A DNA stretch of 64,000 bases from Microtetraspora fusca (GTDB lineage Bacteria > Actinomycetota > Actinomycetes > Streptosporangiales > Streptosporangiaceae), in the NCBI RefSeq assembly GCF_001570365.1, contig NZ_BBYK01000068.1, positions 45,713 to 109,712 of the forward strand, written 5' to 3'. This document shows, one piece after another, positions 17,076 through 26,800 of the stretch. The notes beneath the pieces were generated by a model that saw only the letters and a program-made list of their open reading frames with translations, was not told where the DNA came from and did not search any database. The position numbers and the translations under genes were made by a program. Position 1 is the stretch's first letter; every line of letters begins with the position of its first letter.

Positions 17076-17709
17076 TCACGACTTCGAGGGTGCGCGGGCC
17101 GTGCACGCCCTCGACCCGGTCGAGCTCGATGTCGCTGGTCGCCGACGGCCCGCTGATCCAGGTCAACGGCCGTTCGGGGGCCAGCCGGGCCACGGCGTCC
17201 GGCACCCCCGCCACGACCTGGTCGGCGCGTACGACGCACAGGTGGTAGTCCGGCAGCAGCGTCAGCGCGCGGCGTCCCTGGCCCGTGCCGGCGTCGAGGA
17301 CGATCGTGCCGGTCTCCGCGATCGCCACCGCGCATCCGGTGATCACGCCGTCCACGCGGTCGAGGTCGTCGGCGCTCAGTTCGGGGTCGTCCCCCACGGT
17401 CTCGTACGGCAGGGCCTCGGCCTCCCGGGGGCGGAGCCAGGCGGGCGGGAGGCCGTCCGGGACGACGAGGCGAGCGGCGTCACGGCGGGCGAGCGCCTCC
17501 CGCACCACGGAGGCGATCTCGGCTTCGGGGACCACGTGGACGATCGCCCGGTAGTCGCGCAGCCGCTCGGCGAGCAGGTCGATCGGCCGCGGCTCCGCGG
17601 TCCCGGCGTCGGGACCGGTCGCCCCCCGGTAGTCGCGGGGCACCTCCACGTCGGGCGCACCCGCGACGGCGCCTCTGATGCGGGCGAGGATCTGGTCGCG
17701 CGCGTTCAT
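17065..17709 (-). CDS. lutC: lactate utilisation protein LutC (LUD domain)
   Basis: A 214-residue LUD-domain protein, the third subunit of the LutABC L-lactate oxidase complex. It has the family core with GVITGCAVAIAETGTIVLDAG around residue 130 (the conserved ATE/AETGTIV segment) and a hydrophobic strand LTWISGPSATSDIE near the end. ATG at 17709 overlaps the lutB stop as ATGA. It carries no iron-sulfur motif itself; the complex uses those of LutA and LutB. It converges with the preceding eRF1-like gene. Confidence 0.92.
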   Translation of the reverse strand: MNARDQILARIRGAVAGAPDVEVPRDYRGATGPDAGTAEPRPIDLLAERLRDYRAIVHVVPEAEIASVVREALARRDAARLVVPDGLPPAWLRPREAEALPYETVGDDPELSADDLDRVDGVITGCAVAIAETGTIVLDAGTGQGRRALTLLPDYHLCVVRADQVVAGVPDAVARLAPERPLTWISGPSATSDIELDRVEGVHGPRTLEVVIST

Positions 17710-19157
17710 CGGGCGCCTCCGTCCTGGCGCTCGGTTCCCGTCCGTCCCCCGGTGCGGTCCCACCAGTCGCGGAACGACTCGCGAGGGATGTCGGGGAGGT
17801 CGCGGGTGTCGGTCCACGCCGACATCGGGCCGGGCAGCCGCTTCGGCACGAACCGGCGCAGCCGCCCGCCCGCCCGCTGCGCCAGCGCGAGCCGTTCCGG
17901 CCGGTTGAATATCCAGCCCGCGGCCGCCATGCCCAGGCGCTCCGCGCGCGGGTGCCGCGCCTTGGCCCGCAGGTCGACCAGCACCTCCGGGATGTCGATG
18001 GCCACCGGGCACACCTCGTAGCAGGCGCCGCACAGCGACGATGCGTACGGCAGCGAGCGGTCCAGCTCCGATCCCATGCCGCGGAGCTGCGGCGTGAGGA
18101 TCGCCCCGATCGGGCCGGGATAGACCGATCCGTAGGCGTGGCCGCCGGCGCGCTCGTACACCGGGCAGACGTTGAGGCAGGCGGAGCAGCGGATGCAGCG
18201 CAGCGCCTGGCGGCCGACCTCGTCGGCGAGGACGCCGGTGCGCCCGTTGTCGAGCAGGACGAGATGGAACTCCTGCCCCTCGGTCGCGCCGGTCCAGGTG
18301 GAGGTGTAGGGGTTCATCCGCTCGCCGGTCGAGCTCCGGGGCAGGAGCTGGAGGAAGACCTCCAGGTCGCGCCAGGTCGGCAGGATCTTCTCGATGCCGA
18401 CGACGCTGATCAGCGTCCGGGGCAGGGTGAGGCACATCCGGCCGTTGCCCTCGGACTCCAGCACGACCAGGGTCCCCGTCTCGGCGATCATGAAGTTCGC
18501 CCCGGAGATCGCGACCTTGGTGGAGAGGAAGCGCTCGCGCAGGTGCAGCCGGGCGGCCTCGGCGAGCGCGCGCGGGTCGTCGGTGAGGTGCTCCGGCGCG
18601 GGCCGGCCCCACTCGCCCATCCGTTCCTGGAAGATCTCGCGGATCTCCGCGCGGTTGCGGTGGATGGCCGGGACCAGGATGTGCGAGGGCCAGTCGTCGC
18701 CGAGCTGGACGATCAGCTCGGCCAGGTCGGTCTCGTACGCGGTGACCCCCTCAGCGGCGAGCGCCTCGTTCAGGCCGATCTCCTGGGTGGCCATCGACTT
18801 GACCTTGACCACCTCGGTCTCGCCGGTGGCCCTGACCAGGTCCGCGACGATGCGGTTGGCCTCGTCGGCGTCCCTGGCCCAGTGGACGTGCCCGCCCGCC
18901 GCGGTGACCGCGGCTTCGAGCTGCTCCAGGTAGCGGTCGAGGTTGCGCAGCGTGTGGTCCTTGATCGCCTTGCCGGCCTGGCGCAGCCCCTCCCAGTCGG
19001 GGAGCTCGGCGACGACGGCCGCCCGCTTGCCGCGGATCGTGCGGGTCGCCTTGCGCAGGTTGAACCGCAGTTGCGAGTCCCGTACGGCCACGGCCGCGTT
19101 GGCAGGGAAGCCGCGTTCGAGGGCGCGGCCGGGCATGCCGAGGAAGGTGCGGCTCAC
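17706..19157 (-). CDS. lutB: lactate utilisation iron-sulfur protein LutB
   Basis: A 483-residue protein with an N-terminal LUD domain and a C-terminal ferredoxin-like domain. Two 4Fe-4S motifs are visible: CIRCSACLNVCPVY (about residue 318) and CGACYEVCPVAI (about 365). The LUD part includes SGANFMIAETGTLVV. LutB passes electrons from L-lactate oxidation. The GTG start at 19157 overlaps the lutA stop (GTGA), so translation is coupled. The extension at the C-terminus after the second cluster is the usual actinobacterial length. Confidence 0.93.
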   Translation of the reverse strand: MSRTFLGMPGRALERGFPANAAVAVRDSQLRFNLRKATRTIRGKRAAVVAELPDWEGLRQAGKAIKDHTLRNLDRYLEQLEAAVTAAGGHVHWARDADEANRIVADLVRATGETEVVKVKSMATQEIGLNEALAAEGVTAYETDLAELIVQLGDDWPSHILVPAIHRNRAEIREIFQERMGEWGRPAPEHLTDDPRALAEAARLHLRERFLSTKVAISGANFMIAETGTLVVLESEGNGRMCLTLPRTLISVVGIEKILPTWRDLEVFLQLLPRSSTGERMNPYTSTWTGATEGQEFHLVLLDNGRTGVLADEVGRQALRCIRCSACLNVCPVYERAGGHAYGSVYPGPIGAILTPQLRGMGSELDRSLPYASSLCGACYEVCPVAIDIPEVLVDLRAKARHPRAERLGMAAAGWIFNRPERLALAQRAGGRLRRFVPKRLPGPMSAWTDTRDLPDIPRESFRDWWDRTGGRTGTERQDGGAR

Positions 19158-19897
19158 GGGGCGGACCTCTCGATCGTCGCGGTGACCTCGGCGGCCTCGG
19201 TCGCGGCGAGGATCTCGGCCAGATGCATGATCTTGACTCCGGTCTTCTGGCGGGTCAGCGTTCCCCCGATGTGCATCAGACAGGAGTTGTCGGCGGCGCA
19301 CAGGACCTCCGCCCCCGTGGCCATGACGTTCCCGACCTTGTCGGCGCACATCGCGGCGGATATCGCGGGATTCTTCACGGCGAAGGTCCCCCCGAAGCCG
19401 CAGCACTCCTCGGCGCCGGGAAGCGGCACGAGCTCCAGTCCCCGGACGTTCCGCAGCAGCCGCAGCGGCCGGTCGCCGAGGTGGAGGCCGCGCAGGGAGT
19501 GGCAGGTGGGGTGGTAGGTCACCCGGTGCGGGAAGTACGCCCCCACGTCGGTCACGCCGAGCACGTCGATCAGGAACTCGGAGAGCTCGTAGACCTTCGG
19601 CACCACCTCTCCGGTCGCGGCTGGGGCCAGCCGCGGGTATTGCTCGCGGACCATGGCCCCGCACGAGCCCGACGGCACGACCACGGCGTCGTACCCGCCG
19701 AAGACCTCGGCGAAGTGGCGCGCCAGCCGTACGCCCTCCTCGCGATAGCCGGTGTTGACGTGCATCTGCCCGCAGCAGGTCTGCGCCCGGGGGAACGCGA
19801 CGTCGACGCCGAGGCGGCGCAGCAGCGTCACCGTCGCCTTCCCCGTCCCGGGGAAGAGCGTGTCGTTGACACAGGTGATGAACAGGGCGACCCGCAC
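19154..19897 (-). CDS. lutA: lactate utilisation iron-sulfur protein LutA
   Basis: A 247-residue CCG-domain protein. Two cysteine-rich blocks, TCCGQM (near residue 38) and CCGFGG (near 180), are the duplicated CCG motifs that bind an iron-sulfur cofactor, as in heterodisulfide-reductase-like and glycolate oxidase subunits. It oxidises L-lactate with LutB and LutC. The GTG at 19897 has CGGGAG six bases upstream; an in-frame ATG at 19912 is an alternative but lies inside the operator region. It is the first gene of lutABC. Confidence 0.92.
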   Translation of the reverse strand: MRVALFITCVNDTLFPGTGKATVTLLRRLGVDVAFPRAQTCCGQMHVNTGYREEGVRLARHFAEVFGGYDAVVVPSGSCGAMVREQYPRLAPAATGEVVPKVYELSEFLIDVLGVTDVGAYFPHRVTYHPTCHSLRGLHLGDRPLRLLRNVRGLELVPLPGAEECCGFGGTFAVKNPAISAAMCADKVGNVMATGAEVLCAADNSCLMHIGGTLTRQKTGVKIMHLAEILAATEAAEVTATIERSAP

Positions 19898-19915
19898 GTA
19901 CGGCTCCCGCATGTA

Positions 19916-19941
19916 TGGTCTGACCAAATATGGTCTGACCA
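19916..19941. promoter_or_regulatory. tandem palindromic GntR/FadR-type operators upstream of lutA
   Basis: TGGTCTGACCA occurs twice (19916-19926 and 19931-19941), each an 11-base palindrome of the form TGGTC-N-GACCA, with centres 15 bases apart. This is the core recognised by FadR-subfamily GntR regulators. The sites lie 19 to 44 bases upstream of the lutA GTG and 47 bases before the divergent GntR gene, so they probably control both. Confidence 0.8.
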
Positions 19942-19987
19942 TACACCCGGCCACGGAGCCGGTCCCACACGGCGAGGAGGACGGACG

Positions 19988-20701
19988 TTGAGCGTCGTCG
20001 ACGGTCACCGGGAGCCCCGGCGCGCCCCGGAGGGCGCCCGGACGCGGGCCTTCGAGGAGGTCCTCGACCGGATCGAGGAGCGGATCGCCGCCGGCGGGCT
20101 CACCGTCGGCGACCGGCTGCCCGGGGAGCGCCAGCTCGCCGAGGAGCTCCGGGTGAGCCGCTCGTCGGTCCGCGAGGCCCTGCGCGCGCTCGCGACGCTC
20201 GGCGTGGTGTCGTCCCAGGTCGGGCGGGGCCCGGACGCCGGGGCGGTGTTGACGTCGCGGCCGGACAGCGCGCTCACCGAGCTGCTCCGGCTCAACCTGA
20301 GCCTGTCCACGCTCACCATGCGCGAGGTCGTGGACACCCGCCTGATGATCGAGCAATGGGCGGCCGCCCGGGCGGCGGGCGACGGCGGGGCCGCGCTCGG
20401 CGAGATGGCCGAGGCCGTCGCCGCGATGGACGCCGCCGCCACCCCCGAGGAGTTCGTCGCGCACGACATCGCCTTCCACATGGCCCTCGCGGCGGCGTCC
20501 GGCAACCGGCTCACCTCCGCGATCATGCGCGCCCTGCGCGACGCGGTACGGCACTACGCCATCGACGCCGTGCTCCGCCTCGGCGACACCGCCGATCTGC
20601 AGGCCGACCACCGCCGCATCCTCGACGCGGTGCGCGACCGCGACGCCGAGGCTGCGACGGCCGCCGTCACCGAGCATCTGGCCCGTGCCTATCCGGGCTA
20701 G
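19988..20701 (+). CDS. GntR family regulator, FadR subfamily (lactate operon regulator)
   Basis: A 237-residue regulator with an N-terminal winged-helix domain (about residues 25-90: GERQLAEELRVSRSSVREALRAL carries the recognition helix, here indicated by position) and a C-terminal FCD-type all-helical effector domain from about 100. It is divergent from lutABC and is followed by palindromes matching FadR-subfamily operators, so it most likely responds to lactate or a related acid. The TTG at 19988 has GAGGAGG upstream; an earlier start is not supported. Its stop codon overlaps a KstR-like box. Confidence 0.88.
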   Translation: MSVVDGHREPRRAPEGARTRAFEEVLDRIEERIAAGGLTVGDRLPGERQLAEELRVSRSSVREALRALATLGVVSSQVGRGPDAGAVLTSRPDSALTELLRLNLSLSTLTMREVVDTRLMIEQWAAARAAGDGGAALGEMAEAVAAMDAAATPEEFVAHDIAFHMALAAASGNRLTSAIMRALRDAVRHYAIDAVLRLGDTADLQADHRRILDAVRDRDAEAATAAVTEHLARAYPG

Positions 20702-20712
20702 AACGTGTTCTA
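20699..20712. promoter_or_regulatory. KstR-type operator
   Basis: TAGAACGTGTTCTA fits the KstR consensus TnnAACnnGTTnnA with perfect 6-base arms. It overlaps the stop codon of the GntR gene and lies 40 bases before the F420-dependent oxidoreductase. KstR represses steroid catabolism genes in actinobacteria; the match is to the motif, and no KstR gene is in the window. Confidence 0.6.
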
Positions 20713-20751
20713 ATCAGGTTCCACGCGCAGACGCGACCTGAGGAGGACCGG

Positions 20752-21765
20752 GTGGCCGAGGACCTGAAACTGGGACTGAATCTGGGCTACTGGCAGCGGA
20801 CGGCCGACGACGCCACCGCGCTCGTCCAGGCCGCCGAACGCCTGGGATACGACTCGGTGTGGACGGCCGAGGCGTACGGGAGCGACGCGTTCACCCCGCT
20901 CGCCTGGTACGGCGCGCGGACCAGCAGAATCAAGCTCGGCACGAGCGTGGCGCAGATCTCCGCGCGCACGCCCGCGGCCACCGCGATGACCGCGATGACG
21001 CTGGACCACCTCACCGGCGGCCGGCTGCTCCTCGGCCTCGGCGCGTCCGGGCCGCAGGTCGTGGAGGGCTGGTACGGCCGGCCGTTCGCCCGCCCGCTGG
21101 CCCGGACCCGCGAGTACGTCGAGATCATGCGCAAGATCTGGCGCCGGGAAGAACCTGTTATGAATGACGGGCCGAACTATCCGCTGCCGCTGCCCGGCGG
21201 CCTCGGCAAGCCGCTGAAGCTGATCACCCGCCCGCTCCGCGCCGACATCCCCGTCTACCTCGGCGCGGAGGGCCCGAGGAACGTCGCGCTCGCCGCCGAG
21301 ATCGCCCAGGGCTGGCTGCCGCTGTTCACCTTCCCCGACAAGATCGACACGATGTACGGCACGGCGCTCGCGGGGGCGCGGCCGGGCTTCGACGTGGCGG
21401 CCATGGTCATGACGCTGGTCACCGACGACGTCAGGGCCGCTCTGGACGGCGTCAAGATGATGCTCACGCTGTACATCGGCGGCATGGGCGCGAAGACGCG
21501 CAACTTCCACGCCGACATCATCGGCCGCATGGGGTACGCCGAGGCGGCGGAGCGCATCCAGGCGCTCTATCTCTCCGGGCGCAAGGAGGAGGCGTTCGCC
21601 GCGATCCCGGACGAACTGGCCGACGGCATCTCGCTGGTCGGGCCACCCTCCCGGATCCGGGAGCGGCTGAAGCCGTGGCGGGCGAGCCCGGTGACGAACC
21701 TCCTCGTCATGGGGCCGCGCGACGAGGAGACGCTGCGCACCATCCGCGACCTCGTCCTCGGATAG
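20752..21765 (+). CDS. F420-dependent LLM-class oxidoreductase
   Basis: A 337-residue luciferase-like monooxygenase-type (LLM) protein with a TIM-barrel fold. Conserved stretches include GYDSVWTAEAYGSDAFTPL (about 38), IKLGTSVAQISARTPA, and LDHLTGGRLLLGLGASGPQV; the C-terminal helix is of the usual length. F420-dependent members of this clade use coenzyme F420 for hydride transfer. The KstR-type box before the gene suggests a role in steroid or fatty-acid side-chain degradation, as for Rv3520c in mycobacteria (inference). The GTG at 20752 has AGGAGGA upstream. Confidence 0.85.
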   Translation: MAEDLKLGLNLGYWQRTADDATALVQAAERLGYDSVWTAEAYGSDAFTPLAWYGARTSRIKLGTSVAQISARTPAATAMTAMTLDHLTGGRLLLGLGASGPQVVEGWYGRPFARPLARTREYVEIMRKIWRREEPVMNDGPNYPLPLPGGLGKPLKLITRPLRADIPVYLGAEGPRNVALAAEIAQGWLPLFTFPDKIDTMYGTALAGARPGFDVAAMVMTLVTDDVRAALDGVKMMLTLYIGGMGAKTRNFHADIIGRMGYAEAAERIQALYLSGRKEEAFAAIPDELADGISLVGPPSRIRERLKPWRASPVTNLLVMGPRDEETLRTIRDLVLG

Positions 21766-21813
21766 GTCCGGCACAACACGGCGAGACGCTTCTCGCAGAC
21801 GTCCCCGTGCCCC

Positions 21814-22218
21814 TCAGCCGTCGCGCCGCAGCCGGATCAGCGGCCCGACGGCGAGCGCGCCGTACGCGTAGAGCAGGAAGACGGCCAGCGTCGCCTGCCG
21901 TTCGACGGCCAGCGCGGGGTAGGCGAAGCCGGCCACCGTCATGAGCGCGGCGTCGCCGAGCAGGCCGACGGCGGCGAGCGCGACACCGAGGCGCAGGCGC
22001 GCGTCGTGGCCGGTCCGCCCGAGCAGCCGCGCCTGCACGTCCCCGAGGAGTGCGCCGAGGAGGAGCGAGCCGCCCCCCAGTGCCAGGACGAACGCCCAGG
22101 CCGCGGCGGTGTCCGCGACGGGGACGACGACGTGGCCGAGCGGCCAGAACACGGCGGTGGCGGCGACCCACACCCCGAGACCGGACAGCAACGGGAACGC
22201 CCACGGTGATCTCATCAT
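21814..22218 (-). CDS. small four-helix membrane protein, unknown function
   Basis: A protein of about 134 residues that is almost wholly hydrophobic, with four predicted membrane helices (WAFPLLSGLGVWVAATAVFW, AAAWAFVLALGGGSLLLGAL, LGVALAAVGLLGDAAL, TLAVFLLYAYGALAVGPLI). It resembles small DUF5367-type membrane proteins, but I am not sure of this. Two adjacent ATG codons (22218 and 22215) could be the start. It is divergent from the TetR gene with about 40 bases between them and may be its regulated target. Confidence 0.6.
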   Translation of the reverse strand: MMRSPWAFPLLSGLGVWVAATAVFWPLGHVVVPVADTAAAWAFVLALGGGSLLLGALLGDVQARLLGRTGHDARLRLGVALAAVGLLGDAALMTVAGFAYPALAVERQATLAVFLLYAYGALAVGPLIRLRRDG

Positions 22219-22259
22219 GGGGCACAGAATATATGAAACAGTCGTGGTAGAAATTGGGG

Positions 22260-22874
22260 GTGGGCAGACCGAAGAATCCGACGCGCCGGGACGAGCTCCT
22301 GGAGAAGTGCTGCGACCACCTGCTGGAGCACGGGGTCTCCGGGGTGTCGCTGCGTCCCCTGGCGGCCGAGGTGGGCGCGTCGCCGCGCACGCTCCTGTAC
22401 CACTTCGGATCGCGAGAGGAGCTGATCGCCGAGGCACTGCGCCGCTGCCGGGCGCGCTATCTCGCCGTGGCCGACGCGCTCGTACGGGACGCCACCCCCG
22501 TGGGCGGCGACATCGCAGGCGTGCTGGCGACGCTCTGGACCCACTCCGCCACCCCGGCCGCCCGGCCGTTCCTGCTGCTGTTCCTCGACGCGTACACGTG
22601 CGCGCTGCGCTCCAGCGACGGCGAGGGGGAGATCCTCACCGAGCTCTTCGGCCGCTGGCACGACCGGATCACGGGGGAGCTGACGGCCGTCGGCGCCGAT
22701 CCCGGCCCGGCCGCGTCCGTCGCCTCGCTGGCGATCGCCGTTCACCGCGGGCTGCTGATCGAGTGGCTGGCGACCGGCGACAGCGCCCGCCTGGACGCCG
22801 CCCGCGCCGCCGCGCTCGACATGCTCGGCGCGCTCGCCTCGCGCGCCCTCGCCCGGGGCGGGCCAGGCGCCTAG
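22260..22874 (+). CDS. TetR family transcriptional regulator
   Basis: A 204-residue regulator. The N-terminal helix-turn-helix is at about residues 10-55 (GRPKNPTRRDELL opens it, ASPRTLLYHFGSREELI contains the recognition helix). The C-terminal ligand domain is all helical. The GTG at 22260 gives the usual MGRPKNP start; a TTG six bases earlier is also in frame. It is divergent from a small membrane protein that may be its target. The ligand is unknown. Confidence 0.85.
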   Translation: MGRPKNPTRRDELLEKCCDHLLEHGVSGVSLRPLAAEVGASPRTLLYHFGSREELIAEALRRCRARYLAVADALVRDATPVGGDIAGVLATLWTHSATPAARPFLLLFLDAYTCALRSSDGEGEILTELFGRWHDRITGELTAVGADPGPAASVASLAIAVHRGLLIEWLATGDSARLDAARAAALDMLGALASRALARGGPGA

Positions 22875-23087
22875 AACCGCGCCCCTGGACCGCGCCGCGG
22901 TCGCTCTTCGCTCCCAACTCTCCGGACCGCCCTTCACCAGCGACGATCGATCTCCCGGCCAAAGCGGCGGGAAGCGCGTGCCAAACCTTTCTATGGCCCG
23001 TGGCGGACGCCGGATCGACTCCGATTAGCCCCGGTACCAATGGGATACGAGAGGGGCAAGTGACACGGAGGCCGGGGGGAGAAACAC

Positions 23088-23831
23088 ATGCGGTCCGCCT
23101 CGTCGGAAGTGAGCCGGTCGGCCGTGGCGGTCTACGCGAGCCTCGGCGCGCAGGTCGCCGCGATGGCCGCGCTCGTGGTCTTCGAGCACGTACGCGGGCG
23201 GCGGCTGTCCCGCGAGATCGCGGCGATCGGCGGCGACCCGCACAACCCGGCCGCCCGCGAGATGGTCGGCGCCGTGACCGTGTTCGCGGTCCTCATGCTG
23301 CTGCTCGCCGGGGCCACGGTCACGGCGGCGGTGGCCTATCTGAGCTGGCTGCGGAGGGTGCGGCCGGCGTCCTCCGGTCTCTACGCGATCGGTGCCTGGC
23401 TGGTGCCGGGCGTGAACCTCGTGGCGCCCCCGATCATCGCCGACCAGGCCTGGCGGGAGGCGGCGCGCGGCCGGGGGAACCGCTCCCGCTGGCTCCCGCT
23501 GCTCGTCGGCTGGTGGGTGAGCTGGCTGGCGCTGATCTGGCTGGTCCTGGTACGGCTGCCGCGCACCCGTGGCCCGGCCGACCTGACCGGCGTGGGGCTG
23601 CTCGAACTGGTGACGGCGGCGGTCGCCGCCGCGCTGTGCGCCGCGACCGTCCACCGGATCACCGGATTCCGCGGCCTGCGGGCGGTCGCCGCCAGCCGTC
23701 ACCGCCCGCGCGTGCGGGTGGGCCCGGAGCTGCCGGAGCTCGCGTGCCAGAGCCGCCGCTGGGGCTCGGCGGGATGGGCCAGGAAAGCCGCGGCGTCGCG
23801 CACGCCCGGGGCCGGCCCGATATCGGAGTAG
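23088..23831 (+). CDS. DUF4328 membrane protein
   Basis: A 247-residue protein with several membrane helices. The segment from about residue 75 (VFAVLMLLLAGATVTAAVAYLSWL) and the later WLVPGVNLVAPP are characteristic of DUF4328. The last 45 residues are hydrophilic and lie on the strand opposite the end of dnaE2: the two stop codons are convergent and the coding regions overlap by 133 bases. The ATG at 23088 has GGGGGGA upstream. The function of the family is unknown. Confidence 0.75.
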   Translation: MRSASSEVSRSAVAVYASLGAQVAAMAALVVFEHVRGRRLSREIAAIGGDPHNPAAREMVGAVTVFAVLMLLLAGATVTAAVAYLSWLRRVRPASSGLYAIGAWLVPGVNLVAPPIIADQAWREAARGRGNRSRWLPLLVGWWVSWLALIWLVLVRLPRTRGPADLTGVGLLELVTAAVAAALCAATVHRITGFRGLRAVAASRHRPRVRVGPELPELACQSRRWGSAGWARKAAASRTPGAGPISE

Positions 23832-26800
23832 GGCGAGAGCCGGTAGCCGTTGCCGTACTCGATGGGACGGCCGCCGACGCCGCCGCCGGACTCCGGCGTC
23901 TCGTCCAGCAGGGCGCGTACGGCGTCGATGCCGCCGCGCGGCGGCGGCGCGCGCCACAGCTCGTCGAGATCGACGAGGTTCCAGCAGTTCAGCGCGCGCA
24001 GCGAGACGGCCCGTGCGCCGGTCCGCCGGACCACCCCGCGCGCGACCAGCAGCCACGACCCGAACACGGTCGCCGCCGTGTGCGCCTGCACCGACTCGAA
24101 GAACGTCAGGTCGATCGGTCCGGTGGAGTCGTCGAGGGTGAGGAAGATCACCCGCTGGCCCGACCGCACGGCGGGCGTCTGGGTCGCCACCTTGACCCCG
24201 GCGACCAGGATCTCGGCGCCGTTGCGCTGCCGCAGCAGGTCTCTCGCCCGGACGACGCCGATCGCGTCGAGCAGCTCGTCGTGGAAGCCGATCACGTGCC
24301 GGCTGACGTCCATGCCGAGGACGGCGAGCTCGGCCTCGACCGCCTCGGCCTCGGTCATCTCCGGCAGCTCGCCGGGTGTGACCCGCTCGGCGAACGCCAT
24401 CGGGAGCTGCACCGCCGCCGTGTCGCCCTTGGCCGCCACACCGGCCGCCGACGAACGGTCGAGCGCGCCCACCTGGGCGATCAGGTCACGCCTGGTCAGG
24501 CGGCCCGGACGCCATCGGGGGCCGCCGGGGCGCAGGCCGTACATGGCGTCGAGGCCGCCGACCTCGACGATCCGCTCCGCGACCGGCCGGGACGGGCGGG
24601 CCCGATCCCAGAAGTCGGCCACCGACGTGTACGGCTGGCCGGCGACCATCCGGTCGACCTCGGCCTCGCTGACGCCGCGTACCGCCGAGAACGGCACGCG
24701 CAGGGCGTAGCCCCGGCCGAACCCTCCGGTCTCCCCGTCAGGTCCGCCGTCGACACCGCTGTCGGCGCCACCGCCGAGATCGACGTCCTGCCGCCGCGGG
24801 CCCAGGTCGCCGGGCCGGACGCGGAGGGTCAGCGACTCCCCCGTCGCCTCCCCGCCCTCCGGCGTCTCGCCGTACGGCTCTTCGGGGGGCGGCCCGGCCG
24901 TCTCGCCGGCGGCCTTCTCGACCCGCCAGTGCCGGCCGGAGCGGTTGACGTCCAGGGCCAGGATCCCGACGCCGCACCGGCGGGCCTCGTCGAGGATCAC
25001 CCGGCTCGGGTACATGCCCGGCTCGTGGGTGAGCACGCCCGCCAGGAAGGCGGCCGTGTGGTGCCGCTTCAGCCACGCCGACTGGTAGGTCGGCAGCGCG
25101 AACGCCGCCGCGTGCGCCTTGCAGAACCCGAACGCGCCGAACGCGTCGAGGACCTTCCACGCCTTCTCCACGGTGGCGGGGTCGAACCCCCTCTCGCCGG
25201 CCAGCGGCACGAACCAGTCGTGGACCGCCTCCCTGCCCGCCGGCGTGTCGAGGGCGCGGCGGGCCTTCTCCGCCTCCGACAGCCCGCAGCCGGTCATGAC
25301 GTCGATGACCTTCAGCACCTGCTCGTGGAAGACGACCACGCCGTGGGTCTCCCGCAGCGGCCCGTGCAGCTCCTCGTGCGCGTACGACGGCCGCCGGAAA
25401 CCGTGCCTGGCCTCCAGGTACGGCGTGACCATGTCGGAGTTGACCGGGCCCGGCCGGAACAGCGAGATGTCCACGATCAGGTCGTGCATCGTGCGCGGCT
25501 CCAGCTTGGCGACCAGCTCGCGCTGGCCGGGCGACTCGATCTGGAAGCAGCCGATCGTGCGGCCCGAGCAGATCATGTCGTAGGTGTCCGTGTCGTCGCG
25601 GGGGACGGCGTCCAGCTCGATCCGCACGCCGTCGACCCGCTCGATCTCGTCCAGCGCGTGGGCCATCGCGGACTGCATCCGCACGCCGAGCACGTCCAGC
25701 TTGAGCAGGCCCGCCTCCTCGACGTCGTCCTTGTCGAACTGCGACATCGGGAAGTCGAGCATGCTGCGCTCCACCGGCGTGCGGTCGCGCAGCGCCGCGT
25801 TGCCGACCAGCACGCCGCACGGGTGCAGCGCGATGTGCCGGGGCAGCCCGTCGAGCTTCTCCGCGAGCCGGAACACGGTCTCCAGCGACCGGTCGTTCAG
25901 ACCGCTGTCGCGCAGCTCGGGGAGGTCTGCCAGGGCGGCCCGGATCTGCTTGGCGCGGATGTGCGGGAACGCCTTCGCGATGGCGTCGACCTCGTGCGGG
26001 GGCAGCCCCATGGCGGAGCCGACGTCCCTGATCGCGCTGCGCGCCCGGTAGGTCTCCATCATGGAGACACAGGCCACCTGGGCCTCGCCGTACCGGCCGA
26101 GGATGGCGCGGTAGCAGTCGAGCCGGCGCGCGGACTCGACGTCCACGTCGATGTCCGGCAGGCCGCGGCGTCCCTCGGACAGGAAGCGCTCCATGAGCAG
26201 GCCGTGTTCGATGGGGTTCACCTCGCCGATGCCGGCGAGGTAGTTGACCAGGCTGCCCGCGCCGGAGCCGCGGATCGCGCAGCGCACCCCCATGCCGCGG
26301 ATCATGTCGGTGATGCCGGCCACGGCGACGAAGTAGCCGGACAGCCGCTTCCGCTCGATGATGTCCAGCTCGGCGGCGAGCCGCTCCCTGGCCTCTTTCG
26401 ACCGTTCCATTCCCCGGCGGCGCAGCCCCTCCTCGCAGCGGCTCCGCAGCATCGGGACCGGGTCGCCGCCGATCTCGGGCAGGTGCAGCGCGCCCGGCGG
26501 GTCGGACAGGAGCGGGACGATCTCGACCGGGTCGAGCGCGCACCGCTCCGCCACGCGGCGCGTCTCCGCCAGGAGCCGGGCCATCCGGCTCCGGTCGCCG
26601 CCGCAGACCCGCTCCGCCACCCCGGCCATCTCCTCGCCGCTCTTGAGGTACGCCTGGGAGGACTGCTCCAGGTGCCGGGCGTGCAGCGGCGCGAGCCGGC
26701 GCGCGGCGTCCAGCACGTTGCCGACCTGGTGGTCGGCGGGGTCGAGGTGGCGCGCCGCGTTGGTCAGCACGGCGGGAAGGCCCGCCCAGTCGGCCAGGCC

